Assembly: GCF_963677725.1 (NCBI RefSeq)
Contig: NZ_OY782507.1
Location: 2,108,001 to 2,172,000 of the forward strand
Reading direction: 5' to 3'
Source of the DNA: an uncultured Cohaesibacter sp.
GTDB lineage: Bacteria; Pseudomonadota; Alphaproteobacteria; Rhizobiales; Cohaesibacteraceae
Length of the DNA: 64,000 nt
Shown here piece after piece: positions 56,226-64,000 of the stretch. Numbering within the stretch: position 1 is the stretch's first letter; the number at the start of each line of letters is the position of its first letter. The position numbers and the translations under genes were made by a program. The notes under the pieces were generated by a model, which was not told the DNA's origin, did no database searches, and was given only the letters and a program-made list of their open reading frames with translations.

Positions 56226-57218
56226 ATGTCTCTCAAGGATGATTATTCCTCGGACAATCATGAGGATGCGTGCGAGTTTGTGTCCAGCAGGGGCTTGGTG
56301 CGATCCGCGACCACCCACATGGCTGTTCCGATTTCATCCAGCCGGCGCATCCCCCGCGAGTTGGCGTTTCGCATTTGGGGCGATGTTGGCGTCATTCACT
56401 TGCCGGTCGAAGCACTTCGGCGGTTTGCGAAATGGCATATGTGGCGCATCAGCAAGCCATTTATTCTCGTAACAGGTGATTCCGATCTCTCCGTCTCTCA
56501 CGAGGATGTAGACGCCAAGACCTTGTCGCGGATCTTGCAGAACAGATTGCTGCAAGCCTGGTACGCCCAGAATCTGGTTCTCGACCATTCCAAACTCCAT
56601 GCCCTACCGATCGGCTTGGATTACCACACGCTGTCAAAGGCCCAAGAAGGTGAGAGCAGCCACAGTTGGGGCAAATCGCTGTCGCCGCTAGCACAAGAGC
56701 ACGAACTGAGAAAGGTGCATTTGGAGGCTGGGCCCCTATCCAAGAAAAGCTGCAGAGCCTTTTCAAACTGGCATTTTGCGGCCAATCGAGGCAATCGGCA
56801 GGACTGTCTGGATCAGGCACCCGAGGGTAGCATCCATTACCAACCATCCTTCGCCAACCGCCTTGAGAGCTGGCGCAGCAATGCAGGCTTTGCCTTCACA
56901 TCCAGTCCCTTTGGCAACGGGCTTGATTGCCACAGGACATGGGAAGCAATTTTATTAGGCTCCATCCCGGTCGTGACCCGTTCCTCGTTGGACTGTTTGT
57001 ATGACGACTTGCCGGTCTTGATCCTGGCCGATTGGTCCGAGCTTACCATTGAGCGCATGGAGGAAGAGCGCGCGCGCATGAGTGAGGAAATCTACAATTA
57101 CGCAAAGCTGACACTGCGCTATTGGCGCAAAAAGATCCGCGGGCAAGCAGATATACCCAATCGCTGGATGACGATGGAAGCGTTCCGCTTGTCGATGGCT
57201 GATCACGTGAATGCCTGA
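56226..57218 (+). CDS. Exostosin-like glycosyltransferase family protein
   Basis: A 330-residue protein without membrane segments. The C-terminal region FAFTSSPFGNGLDCHRTWEAILLGSIPVVTRSSLDCLYDDLPVLILADWSEL (residues about 220-272) is characteristic of exostosin-type and related glycosyltransferases, where the Glu of WEA contacts the sugar nucleotide. The N-terminal half (PFILVTGDSDLSVSHEDV) is less conserved. ATG at 56226 has GAAGG upstream. It follows the UDP-xylose synthase gene, so xylosyl transfer is a reasonable guess but not shown. Confidence 0.68.
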   Translation: MSLKDDYSSDNHEDACEFVSSRGLVRSATTHMAVPISSSRRIPRELAFRIWGDVGVIHLPVEALRRFAKWHMWRISKPFILVTGDSDLSVSHEDVDAKTLSRILQNRLLQAWYAQNLVLDHSKLHALPIGLDYHTLSKAQEGESSHSWGKSLSPLAQEHELRKVHLEAGPLSKKSCRAFSNWHFAANRGNRQDCLDQAPEGSIHYQPSFANRLESWRSNAGFAFTSSPFGNGLDCHRTWEAILLGSIPVVTRSSLDCLYDDLPVLILADWSELTIERMEEERARMSEEIYNYAKLTLRYWRKKIRGQADIPNRWMTMEAFRLSMADHVNA

Positions 57219-57334
57219 CACACAGAGCCTGAGCATGCCACTTAGTGAGAAAACCCCACCCGATGTGCGCAGCAGATGAGTGGTTGGGGGCGGCCTTGGG
57301 CCCACCCCACTGCGCCATTATCCTTGATCTGCGA

Positions 57335-58438
57335 TCAAATGATTTCGGTTCCGCTTATCTTCAGTCCGAAGCCTTCCAGCCCGACATAATGGCGTTCCTT
57401 TGAGCTGAGCAGGCGAATAGAGGATATTCCCAGTTCCTTGAGGATTTGCGCGCCCAGACCAATATCACGCCATTCTTCCTGACGGCCTTTTGCGGTTACG
57501 TGCTCCTCAGCTTCTGCAGCTTCCAGCCCGTCGCGCAGGCGCGTGGAGCTTTGAACGACACCCGGAGAGCCATCGCGAAGATAGACAAGGACACCTCGAT
57601 CCTCGCTGAACCGCTTGATGATGTCGTCAAGATTATCAGTCAACCCAAAGACATCGGACAGCACATTTTCCTGGTGCAATCGAACCGGAATATTCTCGCC
57701 ATCTCGAATATCACCAAAGACAAGAGCGAGATGCTCGACCTGATCATAGGGAGCGGTGAAGGTGACCGCCTGCGCTTCCCCATAGCGGGTGTCCATTGTG
57801 AAGGTTTCTTTTTTATCGATAAGGCGCTCGGTACGCTGCCGATAAGCAATCAGATCGGCAACTGAAATCATCTTCAAGCCATGCTCCTTGGCAAAGGCCG
57901 TGACTTCCGGACCACGCTTGACCGTGCCATTGTCATTGACCAGCTCGGACAAAACGCCAAACGGTTCTAGGCCAGCAAGATCACACAGATCAATGGCAGC
58001 TTCGGTGTGACCTGAACGGGTCAAAACCCCACCTTCCCTTGCGACCAGCGGGAAAACGTGACCCGGCTTGACGAAATCGACGGCCGCAGAGTTCGAATTT
58101 GCCAGAGCATGAACCGTCGCGCATCTTTCCTCGGCTGAAATACCCGTCGTCGTCCCATGTTTGTAATCCACCGACACAGTGAAGGCCGTCGAAAGAGGGG
58201 CATTGTTGTTTGCGACCATGGGGTCAAGATGCAGACGCGCTGCAGACTCCTTTTTCATGGGAGCGCAAATGATGCCTGAGGTATGGCGAACGAAAAAGGC
58301 CATTTGCTCTGGGGTTATCTTGGTAGCAGCGGCAATCAGATCACCCTCATTCTCGCGGTCATCATCGTCCATGACGACAACAATCTCACCTGCTTCAAAG
58401 GCCCGGATGGCTTCCGCAACTCGTTCCATATCGATCAT
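57335..58438 (-). CDS. ribB: 3,4-dihydroxy-2-butanone 4-phosphate synthase with degenerate GTP cyclohydrolase II domain (RibBX-like)
   Basis: A 367-residue protein. Residues 1-205 form an intact RibB domain: VVMDDDDRENEGDLI and HTEAAIDLCDLAG supply the Mg2+ and substrate ligands for the conversion of ribulose-5-phosphate. Residues 206-367 align with RibA, but where active RibA has three zinc Cys (ECLTGDVFGS...CDC) this one reads ENVLSDVFGLTDNLDDI, with no Cys, so cyclohydrolase activity is not expected. This RibBX-type form is common in Alphaproteobacteria. Start has GGAAGGG upstream. No FMN riboswitch is visible. Confidence 0.88.
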   Translation of the reverse strand: MIDMERVAEAIRAFEAGEIVVVMDDDDRENEGDLIAAATKITPEQMAFFVRHTSGIICAPMKKESAARLHLDPMVANNNAPLSTAFTVSVDYKHGTTTGISAEERCATVHALANSNSAAVDFVKPGHVFPLVAREGGVLTRSGHTEAAIDLCDLAGLEPFGVLSELVNDNGTVKRGPEVTAFAKEHGLKMISVADLIAYRQRTERLIDKKETFTMDTRYGEAQAVTFTAPYDQVEHLALVFGDIRDGENIPVRLHQENVLSDVFGLTDNLDDIIKRFSEDRGVLVYLRDGSPGVVQSSTRLRDGLEAAEAEEHVTAKGRQEEWRDIGLGAQILKELGISSIRLLSSKERHYVGLEGFGLKISGTEII

Positions 58439-58781
58439 GTCTTACCCTTCCCTGATGGCCCGACGGGTAGACACTTGCAGTCTCACATCAGGCACGATCC
58501 GTAACTCTGCCCTTTTTATAGATGTAAATTCAAAACGAAACAAAGCTATTCGAAGGAATTCTAAATAAAAATTCTCATATGAATACGAATTATTGCCGCG
58601 TGTTTTTGCTTGAAAATGAAAGGTCGGGTTGAATCTCGCTGGTTGCTGGATATTCGGACTGGAAGCAAAGTTCCGCGAGTACGGAAAACAAAAAGAGGTC
58701 ACAATTGCTTGTGGCCTCTCTCATCAAAGAATCCGATAAGGCTTGGACTGTCTCACTGCCAGCGCCTCGAAGCTGGCAGGA
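58439..58781. other. Spacer between ribB and the kinase/transketolase operon
   Basis: Holds the terminator listed at 58694-58719 and probably the ribB promoter in the AT-rich stretch 58505-58600. No FMN-aptamer consensus and no gene were seen. Confidence 0.45.
58694..58719 (-). terminator. Terminator of the SDR/SorC/kinase/transketolase operon
   Basis: AGAGG-t-CACAA / TTGTG-g-CCTCT: eleven positions with one T-G wobble and a 4-base loop. On the minus strand it is followed by a long T-rich tract. A strong rho-independent terminator 62 bp after the SDR stop. Confidence 0.9.
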
Positions 58782-59564
58782 TTACGACATGATCAATCCG
58801 CCATCGATATTGATCGTCTGGCCGGTTACATAGTCTGCATCCGCGCTGGCCAGAAATGCCACCGTGCCGGCGATATCCTTGCCGCTCCCGGCATATTTCA
58901 TCGGTATATTCTGGACCCATTCGGCAATCAGTTCACCCGGCTTGTAGTCACCAAGCATTTGGCCCCAGACCCGGTCATTGTAATCCCACATTTCGGTCTG
59001 GATGATGCCCGGGCAAATGGCATTGACCGTAATCTTCTCCAAGGCAACTTCTTTTGCCAGACTCTGGGTCAGGCCCATAACGGCAAATTTTGAAGCCGCA
59101 TAATGTGGTGTGTAGATGAAGCCTTCTCTTGCTTGGCCGGATGCGGTGTTGATCAACCGCCCCCCTTTGCCATGCTTGCGCATGCGTTTGATGGCTTCCT
59201 GACAACATAGAAAACAGCCGGTCGTGTTGACGGCAAGTGTCCGGTTCCATTCTTCCAGCGTCACATCCTCGAGCTTTGAGATGTAAATGATGCCAGCATT
59301 CTGAATGGAAATATTGACCTCGCCAAAGGCCTTTTCGGCTTCGTCATAGAGATTGGTGATCTGCTCTGGCTTGGTCACATCACAAACCACCGGAATTGCA
59401 TTTGCGCCAAGATCCGTGAGTTGGCCGGCCGCCTCGATGACCTGTTCTTCATAAGATGCAATGACGAGGTTAGCCCCTTCTTGAGCAAAGCGCTGCGCAA
59501 TCGCAAAGCCTATGCCCTTGTTGCCGCCAGTGACTACAACCGTCTGGCCGTTAAAGCGTTTCAT
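58782..59564 (-). CDS. Short-chain dehydrogenase/reductase, probable polyol or sugar dehydrogenase
   Basis: A 260-residue classical SDR. NAD motif TGGNKGIG (12-19), NAG at about 89, catalytic Ser142, Tyr155 and Lys159 in YAASK; C-terminal GQTINIDGGLIMS. Similar to sorbitol/xylitol and acetoin-type dehydrogenases. Two in-frame ATGs occur; the second at 59564 has six bases after GGAGG, while the first directly abuts it. Last gene of the operon. It may oxidise a polyol to the ketose that the adjacent FGGY kinase phosphorylates; substrate unknown. Confidence 0.88.
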   Translation of the reverse strand: MKRFNGQTVVVTGGNKGIGFAIAQRFAQEGANLVIASYEEQVIEAAGQLTDLGANAIPVVCDVTKPEQITNLYDEAEKAFGEVNISIQNAGIIYISKLEDVTLEEWNRTLAVNTTGCFLCCQEAIKRMRKHGKGGRLINTASGQAREGFIYTPHYAASKFAVMGLTQSLAKEVALEKITVNAICPGIIQTEMWDYNDRVWGQMLGDYKPGELIAEWVQNIPMKYAGSGKDIAGTVAFLASADADYVTGQTINIDGGLIMS

Positions 59565-59586
59565 CGTCATCCTCCTTGGAATATTG

Positions 59587-60549
59587 TCAGGTGCCCGGCC
59601 TGTCTGCCAAGCGTTGGGCGGTGAAGTTGTCTGTGATCAAGGTGCCAATGAAGCCCGATTTGAGGGCGCCAATGATGGCATCGGTTTTGGCACTTCCTCC
59701 CGCCAGAGCAACCACCCGCCTCACCTGTGCGAGATCTTCCAGCGGCATGCCGATGACGCGGTCATCGAGCGGCGTCTTGACGATCTTTCCATCCTCATCA
59801 AAGAATCGCAGGCTCATGTCTCCCACGGCTCCTGCTTCGGTCAGTTCGGTCAGTTCCTTGGGCGAGAAGACGTTGCCGGATCTTGCCAACATGGAGGATG
59901 GCTCGACGGCCCCGATCCCGACAATGGCAAGCGTGATTTTGCCGAACAGATCCATCGTTTCCCGAATATAGGTATCGCTCAGAAGGACGAGCTTGGCCTC
60001 ACGGGACTGGGCTACGCCGGGGGCTGACAGCAGCCGTGGCTCCGCTCCGGTCAGTCTTGCAAGGCGCGAGGTCAATTGCGTTGCGTGGGTCTGTACCGTC
60101 GGGTCTCCCATACCGCCAAGCGTTTGCACGACGAATTTTGCCTGTCCCTGCCGCATCGGGTGAATGTTCTCGACCATTTTAAGGATCGTTTCGCTCCAGC
60201 TGGCGACCCCGATGATTTCACCGCTTTGCAATGTGGTCTCAATCAAATGGGCTGCAGCTTCCCCAATCCTTGCCATGATTTGGGCAGGGCTATCCTCGGA
60301 CGTTTCGACAACAATCACCTCCTGCACCCCATATCTCGAACGCAGAATGGTTTCCAGTTCAGTGAAGGTGCCGGATGGAGAGACAATCGTCGTGCGAATG
60401 ATCCCTTCTTCCTGCGCCTTCTTGAGCATACGGGAAACCGTGGCTTGAGAGATGTGAAGGTGTTTTGCGATGTCAGCTTGTCTATGCCCATCTATGTGAT
60501 ACATTTGGGCAATCCGGGCGATCAATCTCAGTTCGTTTACGCGTGCCAA
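59587..60549 (-). CDS. SorC/DeoR-type sugar-binding transcriptional regulator
   Basis: About 320 residues. N-terminal helix-turn-helix (ELRLIARIAQMYHIDGHRQADIAKHLHISQATVSRMLKKAQEEGII), then the SorC sugar-phosphate-binding domain (GVASWSETILKMVENIHP and SPKELTELTEAGAVGDMSLRFFD). I choose TTG at 60549, nine bases after GGAG, because family members start ARVNELRLIA; a TTG at 60564 has no ribosome site. SorC proteins respond to phosphorylated polyols or ketoses. Located inside the operon, between the kinase and SDR genes, and preceded by a motif shared with the operon promoter. Confidence 0.88.
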   Translation of the reverse strand: MARVNELRLIARIAQMYHIDGHRQADIAKHLHISQATVSRMLKKAQEEGIIRTTIVSPSGTFTELETILRSRYGVQEVIVVETSEDSPAQIMARIGEAAAHLIETTLQSGEIIGVASWSETILKMVENIHPMRQGQAKFVVQTLGGMGDPTVQTHATQLTSRLARLTGAEPRLLSAPGVAQSREAKLVLLSDTYIRETMDLFGKITLAIVGIGAVEPSSMLARSGNVFSPKELTELTEAGAVGDMSLRFFDEDGKIVKTPLDDRVIGMPLEDLAQVRRVVALAGGSAKTDAIIGALKSGFIGTLITDNFTAQRLADRPGT

Positions 60550-60588
60550 GGGACGGAACTCCAATAAATAAAGCGGAAATTCATTCTA

Positions 60589-60603
60589 TTCCGAATATTT
60601 ATT
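60589..60603 (-). promoter_or_regulatory. AT-rich motif upstream of sorC-like gene, shared with operon promoter
   Basis: On the minus strand AATAAATATTCGGAA. Its first 11 bases (AATAAATATTC) are identical to 63875-63885 upstream of the first gene of the operon. It lies 40 bp before the regulator start, overlapping the end of the kinase gene region. Candidate binding site of the SorC regulator. Confidence 0.5.
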
Positions 60604-60606
60604 TAG

Positions 60607-62073
60607 TCAAAGCACCGTCCGTTTAATTGCTTCCCTCCACGCACTTATCGCCTCATTTCGCATATTTTTGTCAATGCTGGGCTTGATGACAGATCCGTGG
60701 TTGCCCAATGATGCAATGGCGTCGACACTGGGCCAGAACCCGGTCGCAAGCCCTGCAAGGTAGGCTGCGCCTTGGGCCGAGGCTTCCGTGCTTTCACCAA
60801 TGATCACCGAGTGGTCTATATAGTCGGCCACCATACCCATCAGGAAAGGATTGCGGCTCGGGCCGCCATCGACAAACAGCCGCCCGATGCCATTGCCGGA
60901 GTGCTTTTCAATGATTTCAAAGACATCCTGTACCTGAAAAGCCATGCTTTCGGCGGCTGCTCTTGCAATATGCGCCTTGCCCGCATTGAAGGACAAACCG
61001 CTTATGAGACCTCTTGCGGAAGCATTCCAATGGGGAGCGCCCAGTCCAACATGCGCGGGGACCAGCATCACCCCTTGGGTATCGTCCACAGTCTGGGCCA
61101 GTTCCAGAAGCGCGGTCACGTCTTTTTCATTCAGAATCTCTGCGACCCATGGGAGGATCGAGGCACTGACCAGAATATTGCCCTCAAATGCATAGGTCGG
61201 CTTGTCTTCCAAAGACCATGCAATCGTGGTGGTAATCCCGCGGGGTGGCACGATGAATTCCGGCATCGTCGTCATGACGGACGATCCGGTGCCAAAGGTC
61301 ACTTTCCCATCGCCCAAACCATAGGCGCCGTGACCAAACAGGGCCGCGTGCGAGTCTCCGATTGCGGATGCCACCGGGATCCCGTCTGGCACGCCCTTGA
61401 TACCGGCGGTATGGGTGAAAATATGGGAGGAATTTTCAACCTGCGGCAGCATACCGACCGGGACGCCAAACAGAGCACAAAGTTCTTCGTCCCAGCATCC
61501 CTTGGAGACATTGTATAGTTGCGTGCGCGCTGCATTGGATGCGTCGCAAGCATGGAGGCTGTGCCCGGACAGTTTCCAGATCAACCAGGAATCCACGGTG
61601 CCGACACATATGTCGGCTGCCATTTTCCCCTGACAATGGGCTTCTAGCAGCCAGCCAACTTTGGTTGCCGGGAACATCGGGTCAAGAGGCAACCCGGTGC
61701 GAGCAATCACCTTGTCCTCATGACCGGCTGCCTTGAGGGTCTCGCACGCTTTGGCCGTCCGTCTGCACTGCCAGGTGATAACAGGACCCAGGGGCTCACC
61801 ACTCTGTCTGTCCCACACGAGGATGGATTCCCGCTGATTGGAAATCCCGATCGCGACAATCTCAACATCGCCGTTTGCGGCTACAACACAAGACTGGATT
61901 GCCTTTCGGGTGCTTTCCCAAATCTGATTTGCGTCCTGCTCCACCCAACCGGGGTGCGGATGGCGGGTCTCAACTGGACATGATCCACGGCTGATAATCT
62001 CACCATCTTGGACAACAAGAATTGCCTTGCTGTTTGTTGTGCCTTCGTCAATGGCAAGGATAGCCCTGGTCAT
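60607..62073 (-). CDS. FGGY-family carbohydrate kinase (glycerol-kinase-like, substrate uncertain)
   Basis: A 488-residue kinase. ATP site DEGTTNSKAILV at the N-terminus; FGTGSSVMT and VDGGPSRNPFLMGMVADYI later. Overall closest to glycerol kinases (about 500 residues). The substrate Arg81-Glu82 and the Asp in GDSHAALFG are kept, but the position of the glycerol-contacting Tyr135 of E. coli GlpK (DPYFSATK) is Met133 here (DPMFPATK), which argues against glycerol. Strong AGGAGG site. Located between a split transketolase and a SorC regulator, so a ketose kinase is more likely. Confidence 0.85.
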   Translation of the reverse strand: MTRAILAIDEGTTNSKAILVVQDGEIISRGSCPVETRHPHPGWVEQDANQIWESTRKAIQSCVVAANGDVEIVAIGISNQRESILVWDRQSGEPLGPVITWQCRRTAKACETLKAAGHEDKVIARTGLPLDPMFPATKVGWLLEAHCQGKMAADICVGTVDSWLIWKLSGHSLHACDASNAARTQLYNVSKGCWDEELCALFGVPVGMLPQVENSSHIFTHTAGIKGVPDGIPVASAIGDSHAALFGHGAYGLGDGKVTFGTGSSVMTTMPEFIVPPRGITTTIAWSLEDKPTYAFEGNILVSASILPWVAEILNEKDVTALLELAQTVDDTQGVMLVPAHVGLGAPHWNASARGLISGLSFNAGKAHIARAAAESMAFQVQDVFEIIEKHSGNGIGRLFVDGGPSRNPFLMGMVADYIDHSVIIGESTEASAQGAAYLAGLATGFWPSVDAIASLGNHGSVIKPSIDKNMRNEAISAWREAIKRTVL

Positions 62074-62082
62074 GATTTCCTC

Positions 62083-63042
62083 CTAAGCCTTGGACTGCAG
62101 CAGCGTCTTGGCATGTTCAGCAATACCGTCTGGCGCCATACCAAATTCGTCCAGCAAAAAGTTGGCAGACCCGGTTGGAGGGAAGATACCGGGAAGCCCC
62201 AGCCGTTTCATTGGCACAGGATGGCTTTCCACCACTACCTCGGCGACTGCACTGCCAAGCCCACCGAAGATGGTGTGTTCTTCGCACGTCAATATCGCCC
62301 CGGTTTCCCTGGCTGCTTTTTGAATGGCTTCGACATCAATCGGACGTACGGTTGCCATGTTGAGAAGCCGCGCTGAAATCCCGTCCTTCTTTAGAAGATC
62401 TACCGCCATCATTGCCCGATGGGTCAAAACCCCGTTGGTGATGATGGTCAAATCCGCACCATCCGCCAGCATATTGGCCTTGCCCAACTCGAATGTGTGA
62501 CCGGCGGGGAGCAGGTCCGGCACGCCAACACGGCTAAGGCGCAAGAAGATCGGCCCTTGATATTGAACAGCAAAAGCGACCGCAGCGGCCGTCTCGATGG
62601 AATCGCACGGAGCAACAATCGGCATGTTGGGGATCGCACGAAGCCAAGCAAAATCTTCTGTTGAATGGTGCGTTGGACCCAATTCGCCATAGGCCATACC
62701 AGAGCTGATGCCAACGAGCTTCACATTGTTGTTCGAGTAAGCACAGTCCGCCTTGATCTGTTCGAGTGCCCGTCCGGTCAAAAAGCAGGCAGCCCCGCAC
62801 ACAAATGGGATCTTGCCGCCATTTGCAAGGCCAGCCCCAACGCCCACCATATTTTGCTCGGCAATGCCAACATTGATGAGGCGTTCAGGAAACTTGTCGC
62901 GAAAGCCATTGAGCTTCGAGGATCCGACCGAATCGTTGCAAACCGCGACGATGCTGTGATCCGTCTCGGCCATGGCTTCAAGGGTCTGGGTGAAGGCGTC
63001 ACGGCAATCGAAGAGTTTTGGTGCGGCATCTTGAACATTCAT
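62083..63042 (-). CDS. Transketolase, C-terminal subunit
   Basis: A 319-residue protein with the pyrimidine-binding and C-terminal transketolase domains. The conserved Glu lies in INVGIAEQNMVGVGAGLA, and ACEEHTIFGGLGSAVAE near the C-terminus marks the third domain. Together with the N-terminal subunit upstream it makes one transketolase. Its start overlaps the stop of the N subunit (ATGA), and the FGGY kinase gene follows after 9 bp. Confidence 0.92.
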   Translation of the reverse strand: MNVQDAAPKLFDCRDAFTQTLEAMAETDHSIVAVCNDSVGSSKLNGFRDKFPERLINVGIAEQNMVGVGAGLANGGKIPFVCGAACFLTGRALEQIKADCAYSNNNVKLVGISSGMAYGELGPTHHSTEDFAWLRAIPNMPIVAPCDSIETAAAVAFAVQYQGPIFLRLSRVGVPDLLPAGHTFELGKANMLADGADLTIITNGVLTHRAMMAVDLLKKDGISARLLNMATVRPIDVEAIQKAARETGAILTCEEHTIFGGLGSAVAEVVVESHPVPMKRLGLPGIFPPTGSANFLLDEFGMAPDGIAEHAKTLLQSKA

Positions 63043-63860
63043 AGTGCGGCCTCCTTCAGCTCGGCCATGGCTTGTTCATATTGTTCGGCGCTTGGTACTT
63101 TGTGATGCCAAGCGACATTGTCCGACATGAATGAAACGCCGTGGCCCTTATTTGTATGGGCAATGATGCATTTGGGACGATCCGGGTCGTGTGCTTCGGG
63201 AGCCAGGCTTGCACATATTTCGTCCATATTGTTACCGTCGATCTCCTCGACCTGCCAACCAAATGCTTTGAGCTTTGGAGGGAAAGGGGCGAGGTCGTTG
63301 GTGTCAGCCAACAAGGCCCCTTGCTGTAACCGATTGTGGTCGATGATGAGGGTCAAATTGTTCAACTTGAACTGGGCCGCGGCCATGATCGCCTCCCAGT
63401 TGCTGCCCTCCTGCATCTCGCCATCCCCGGTGATCACATACGTGCGCCAGTCCTCTTTGCTCAGTTTGGCTGCCTTGGCCATGCCAACCGCAACGGGAAG
63501 ACCGTGACCAAGAGGCCCGGTGTTGGTTTCCACCCCGGGAACCTTGTTCCGATTGGGATGACCGTTCAGTCTTGAATAAGGTTTGAGGAAGGTTGCGATC
63601 TCTTCCTTGGGCAGAAAGCCCCTTTGGGCCAAAGTGACATAGAGCGCACAAGCCGCATGACCTTTGGAGAGGATAAAGCGGTCGCGGGTGGGATCCTGAG
63701 GATCGTTGGGATTCACATTCAGAATGTGAAAATACAGTGCCGTCAACAGATCGATCACTGACAATTCACCTCCGATATGGCCTGCTCCAGCTTCATAAAC
63801 GGCCTCAAGATCGCGTCGGCGAATTTGGTTTGCTGTTCTGCGAAGTTCTGTAATGTCCAT
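63039..63860 (-). CDS. Transketolase, N-terminal subunit
   Basis: A 273-residue thiamine-diphosphate domain. The TPP motif runs GDGEMQEGSNWEAIMAAAQFKLNNLTLIIDHN (about 145-176), preceded by the phosphate and substrate His in RFILSKGHAACALY and PGVETNTGPLGHGLP. First gene of the operon, with AAGGA before ATG at 63860. Split transketolases of this kind occur in dedicated sugar catabolic operons (for example for apulose-4-phosphate) beside the housekeeping enzyme. Confidence 0.93.
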   Translation of the reverse strand: MDITELRRTANQIRRRDLEAVYEAGAGHIGGELSVIDLLTALYFHILNVNPNDPQDPTRDRFILSKGHAACALYVTLAQRGFLPKEEIATFLKPYSRLNGHPNRNKVPGVETNTGPLGHGLPVAVGMAKAAKLSKEDWRTYVITGDGEMQEGSNWEAIMAAAQFKLNNLTLIIDHNRLQQGALLADTNDLAPFPPKLKAFGWQVEEIDGNNMDEICASLAPEAHDPDRPKCIIAHTNKGHGVSFMSDNVAWHHKVPSAEQYEQAMAELKEAAL

Positions 63861-64000
63861 ATACCAAGTCCTTGAATAAATATTCTGACATAAATTAACA
63901 TACTATTTTGTGCGTCTGTCAAGTGAAAATATATGTCATAAGGACAAGTATGGCGGCTATGTCGAATTTCATTTGACATTATTTCTACTCTGAGATACAA
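63861..64000. promoter_or_regulatory. Promoter region of the transketolase/kinase operon
   Basis: AT-rich upstream region. The motif AATAAATATTCTGA at 63875-63888 shares 11 bases with a site upstream of the SorC gene. A candidate inverted repeat, TGACATAAATT and AATATATGTCA, spans about 63886-63938. The start of the neighbouring gene is beyond the window. Confidence 0.5.

Noticed and set aside
58439-58600. Possible FMN riboswitch upstream of ribB
   Set aside because: The conserved RFN sequence blocks (for example the GGGCAGGGTGAAATTCCC-type core) are not present on the minus strand.
1-64000. tRNA, rRNA, insertion sequences, prophage, CRISPR arrays
   Set aside because: None seen by reading both strands: no cloverleaf with the usual arm sequences, no transposase or integrase-like protein, and no spaced identical repeats other than the 10-bp phased array at 40891-40970, which is far too short-period for CRISPR.

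Overview
The window looks like chromosomal DNA of a heterotrophic, probably marine or sediment alphaproteobacterium, with moderate-to-high GC. Many TRAP, Tct and ABC solute-binding systems, the MdeR/MegL/MdeB set, a RibB with a degenerate RibA half, and LeuT-type and AGCS transporters all fit Hyphomicrobiales/Rhodobacterales relatives such as Cohaesibacter or Pseudovibrio. That placement is inference from gene content. I see no rRNA, tRNA, insertion sequence, phage or CRISPR, so this is a catabolic and transport region rather than a mobile island.

Layout. 1-104: start of a glycerophosphodiester phosphodiesterase cut by the window edge. 458-4825: methionine catabolism (Lrp-type regulator, divergent methionine gamma-lyase, AceE-like 2-oxoacid dehydrogenase E1) with two matching operators between the divergent genes. 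4954-6137: a DUF2161 PD-(D/E)XK protein and a NifX-like protein with a histidine-rich tail. 6156-8296: galT-galK. 8490-14173: oppA-oppB-oppC-oppDF oligopeptide ABC transporter, followed by a chemoreceptor at 14638-16725.

16827-31389 is a complete glucuronide/glucuronate utilisation locus: beta-glucuronidase, a TRAP transporter split over two divergent arms (dctP on minus, dctQM on plus), GntR repressor, UxaC, UxuB, UxuA, KdgK and Eda, plus a GH31 glycosidase. The divergent region holds several TTGG-N4-CCAA palindromes resembling enterobacterial UxuR/ExuR sites. Together the genes carry glucuronides through fructuronate, mannonate, KDG and KDPG to pyruvate and glyceraldehyde-3-phosphate.

31518-44584 holds a secreted DUF1176-like protein, an acyltransferase, an NSS symporter, a TAXI-type TRAP transporter, a MFS/DeoR pair with an 80-bp array of 10-bp phased repeats, a Gfo/Idh/MocA oxidoreductase, a SatP-type acetate channel and an AGCS amino-acid symporter. 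45073-54205 is a citrate module: TctCBA transporter divergent from citC-citD-citE-citF-citG-citX, which encode citrate lyase with all of its activation and prosthetic-group enzymes. 54391-58438 holds a small serine hydrolase, UDP-glucuronate decarboxylase, an exostosin-like glycosyltransferase and RibB.

58782-63860 is a minus-strand operon (split transketolase, FGGY kinase, SorC regulator, SDR dehydrogenase) whose substrate I cannot name. The kinase resembles glycerol kinase but has Met where a glycerol-contacting Tyr is expected, and an identical 11-bp AT-rich motif lies upstream of the operon and upstream of the regulator. I consider this the best candidate for an undescribed pathway. A cross-cutting observation is that all four transporter operons with a solute-binding protein have a hairpin directly after the binding-protein gene.
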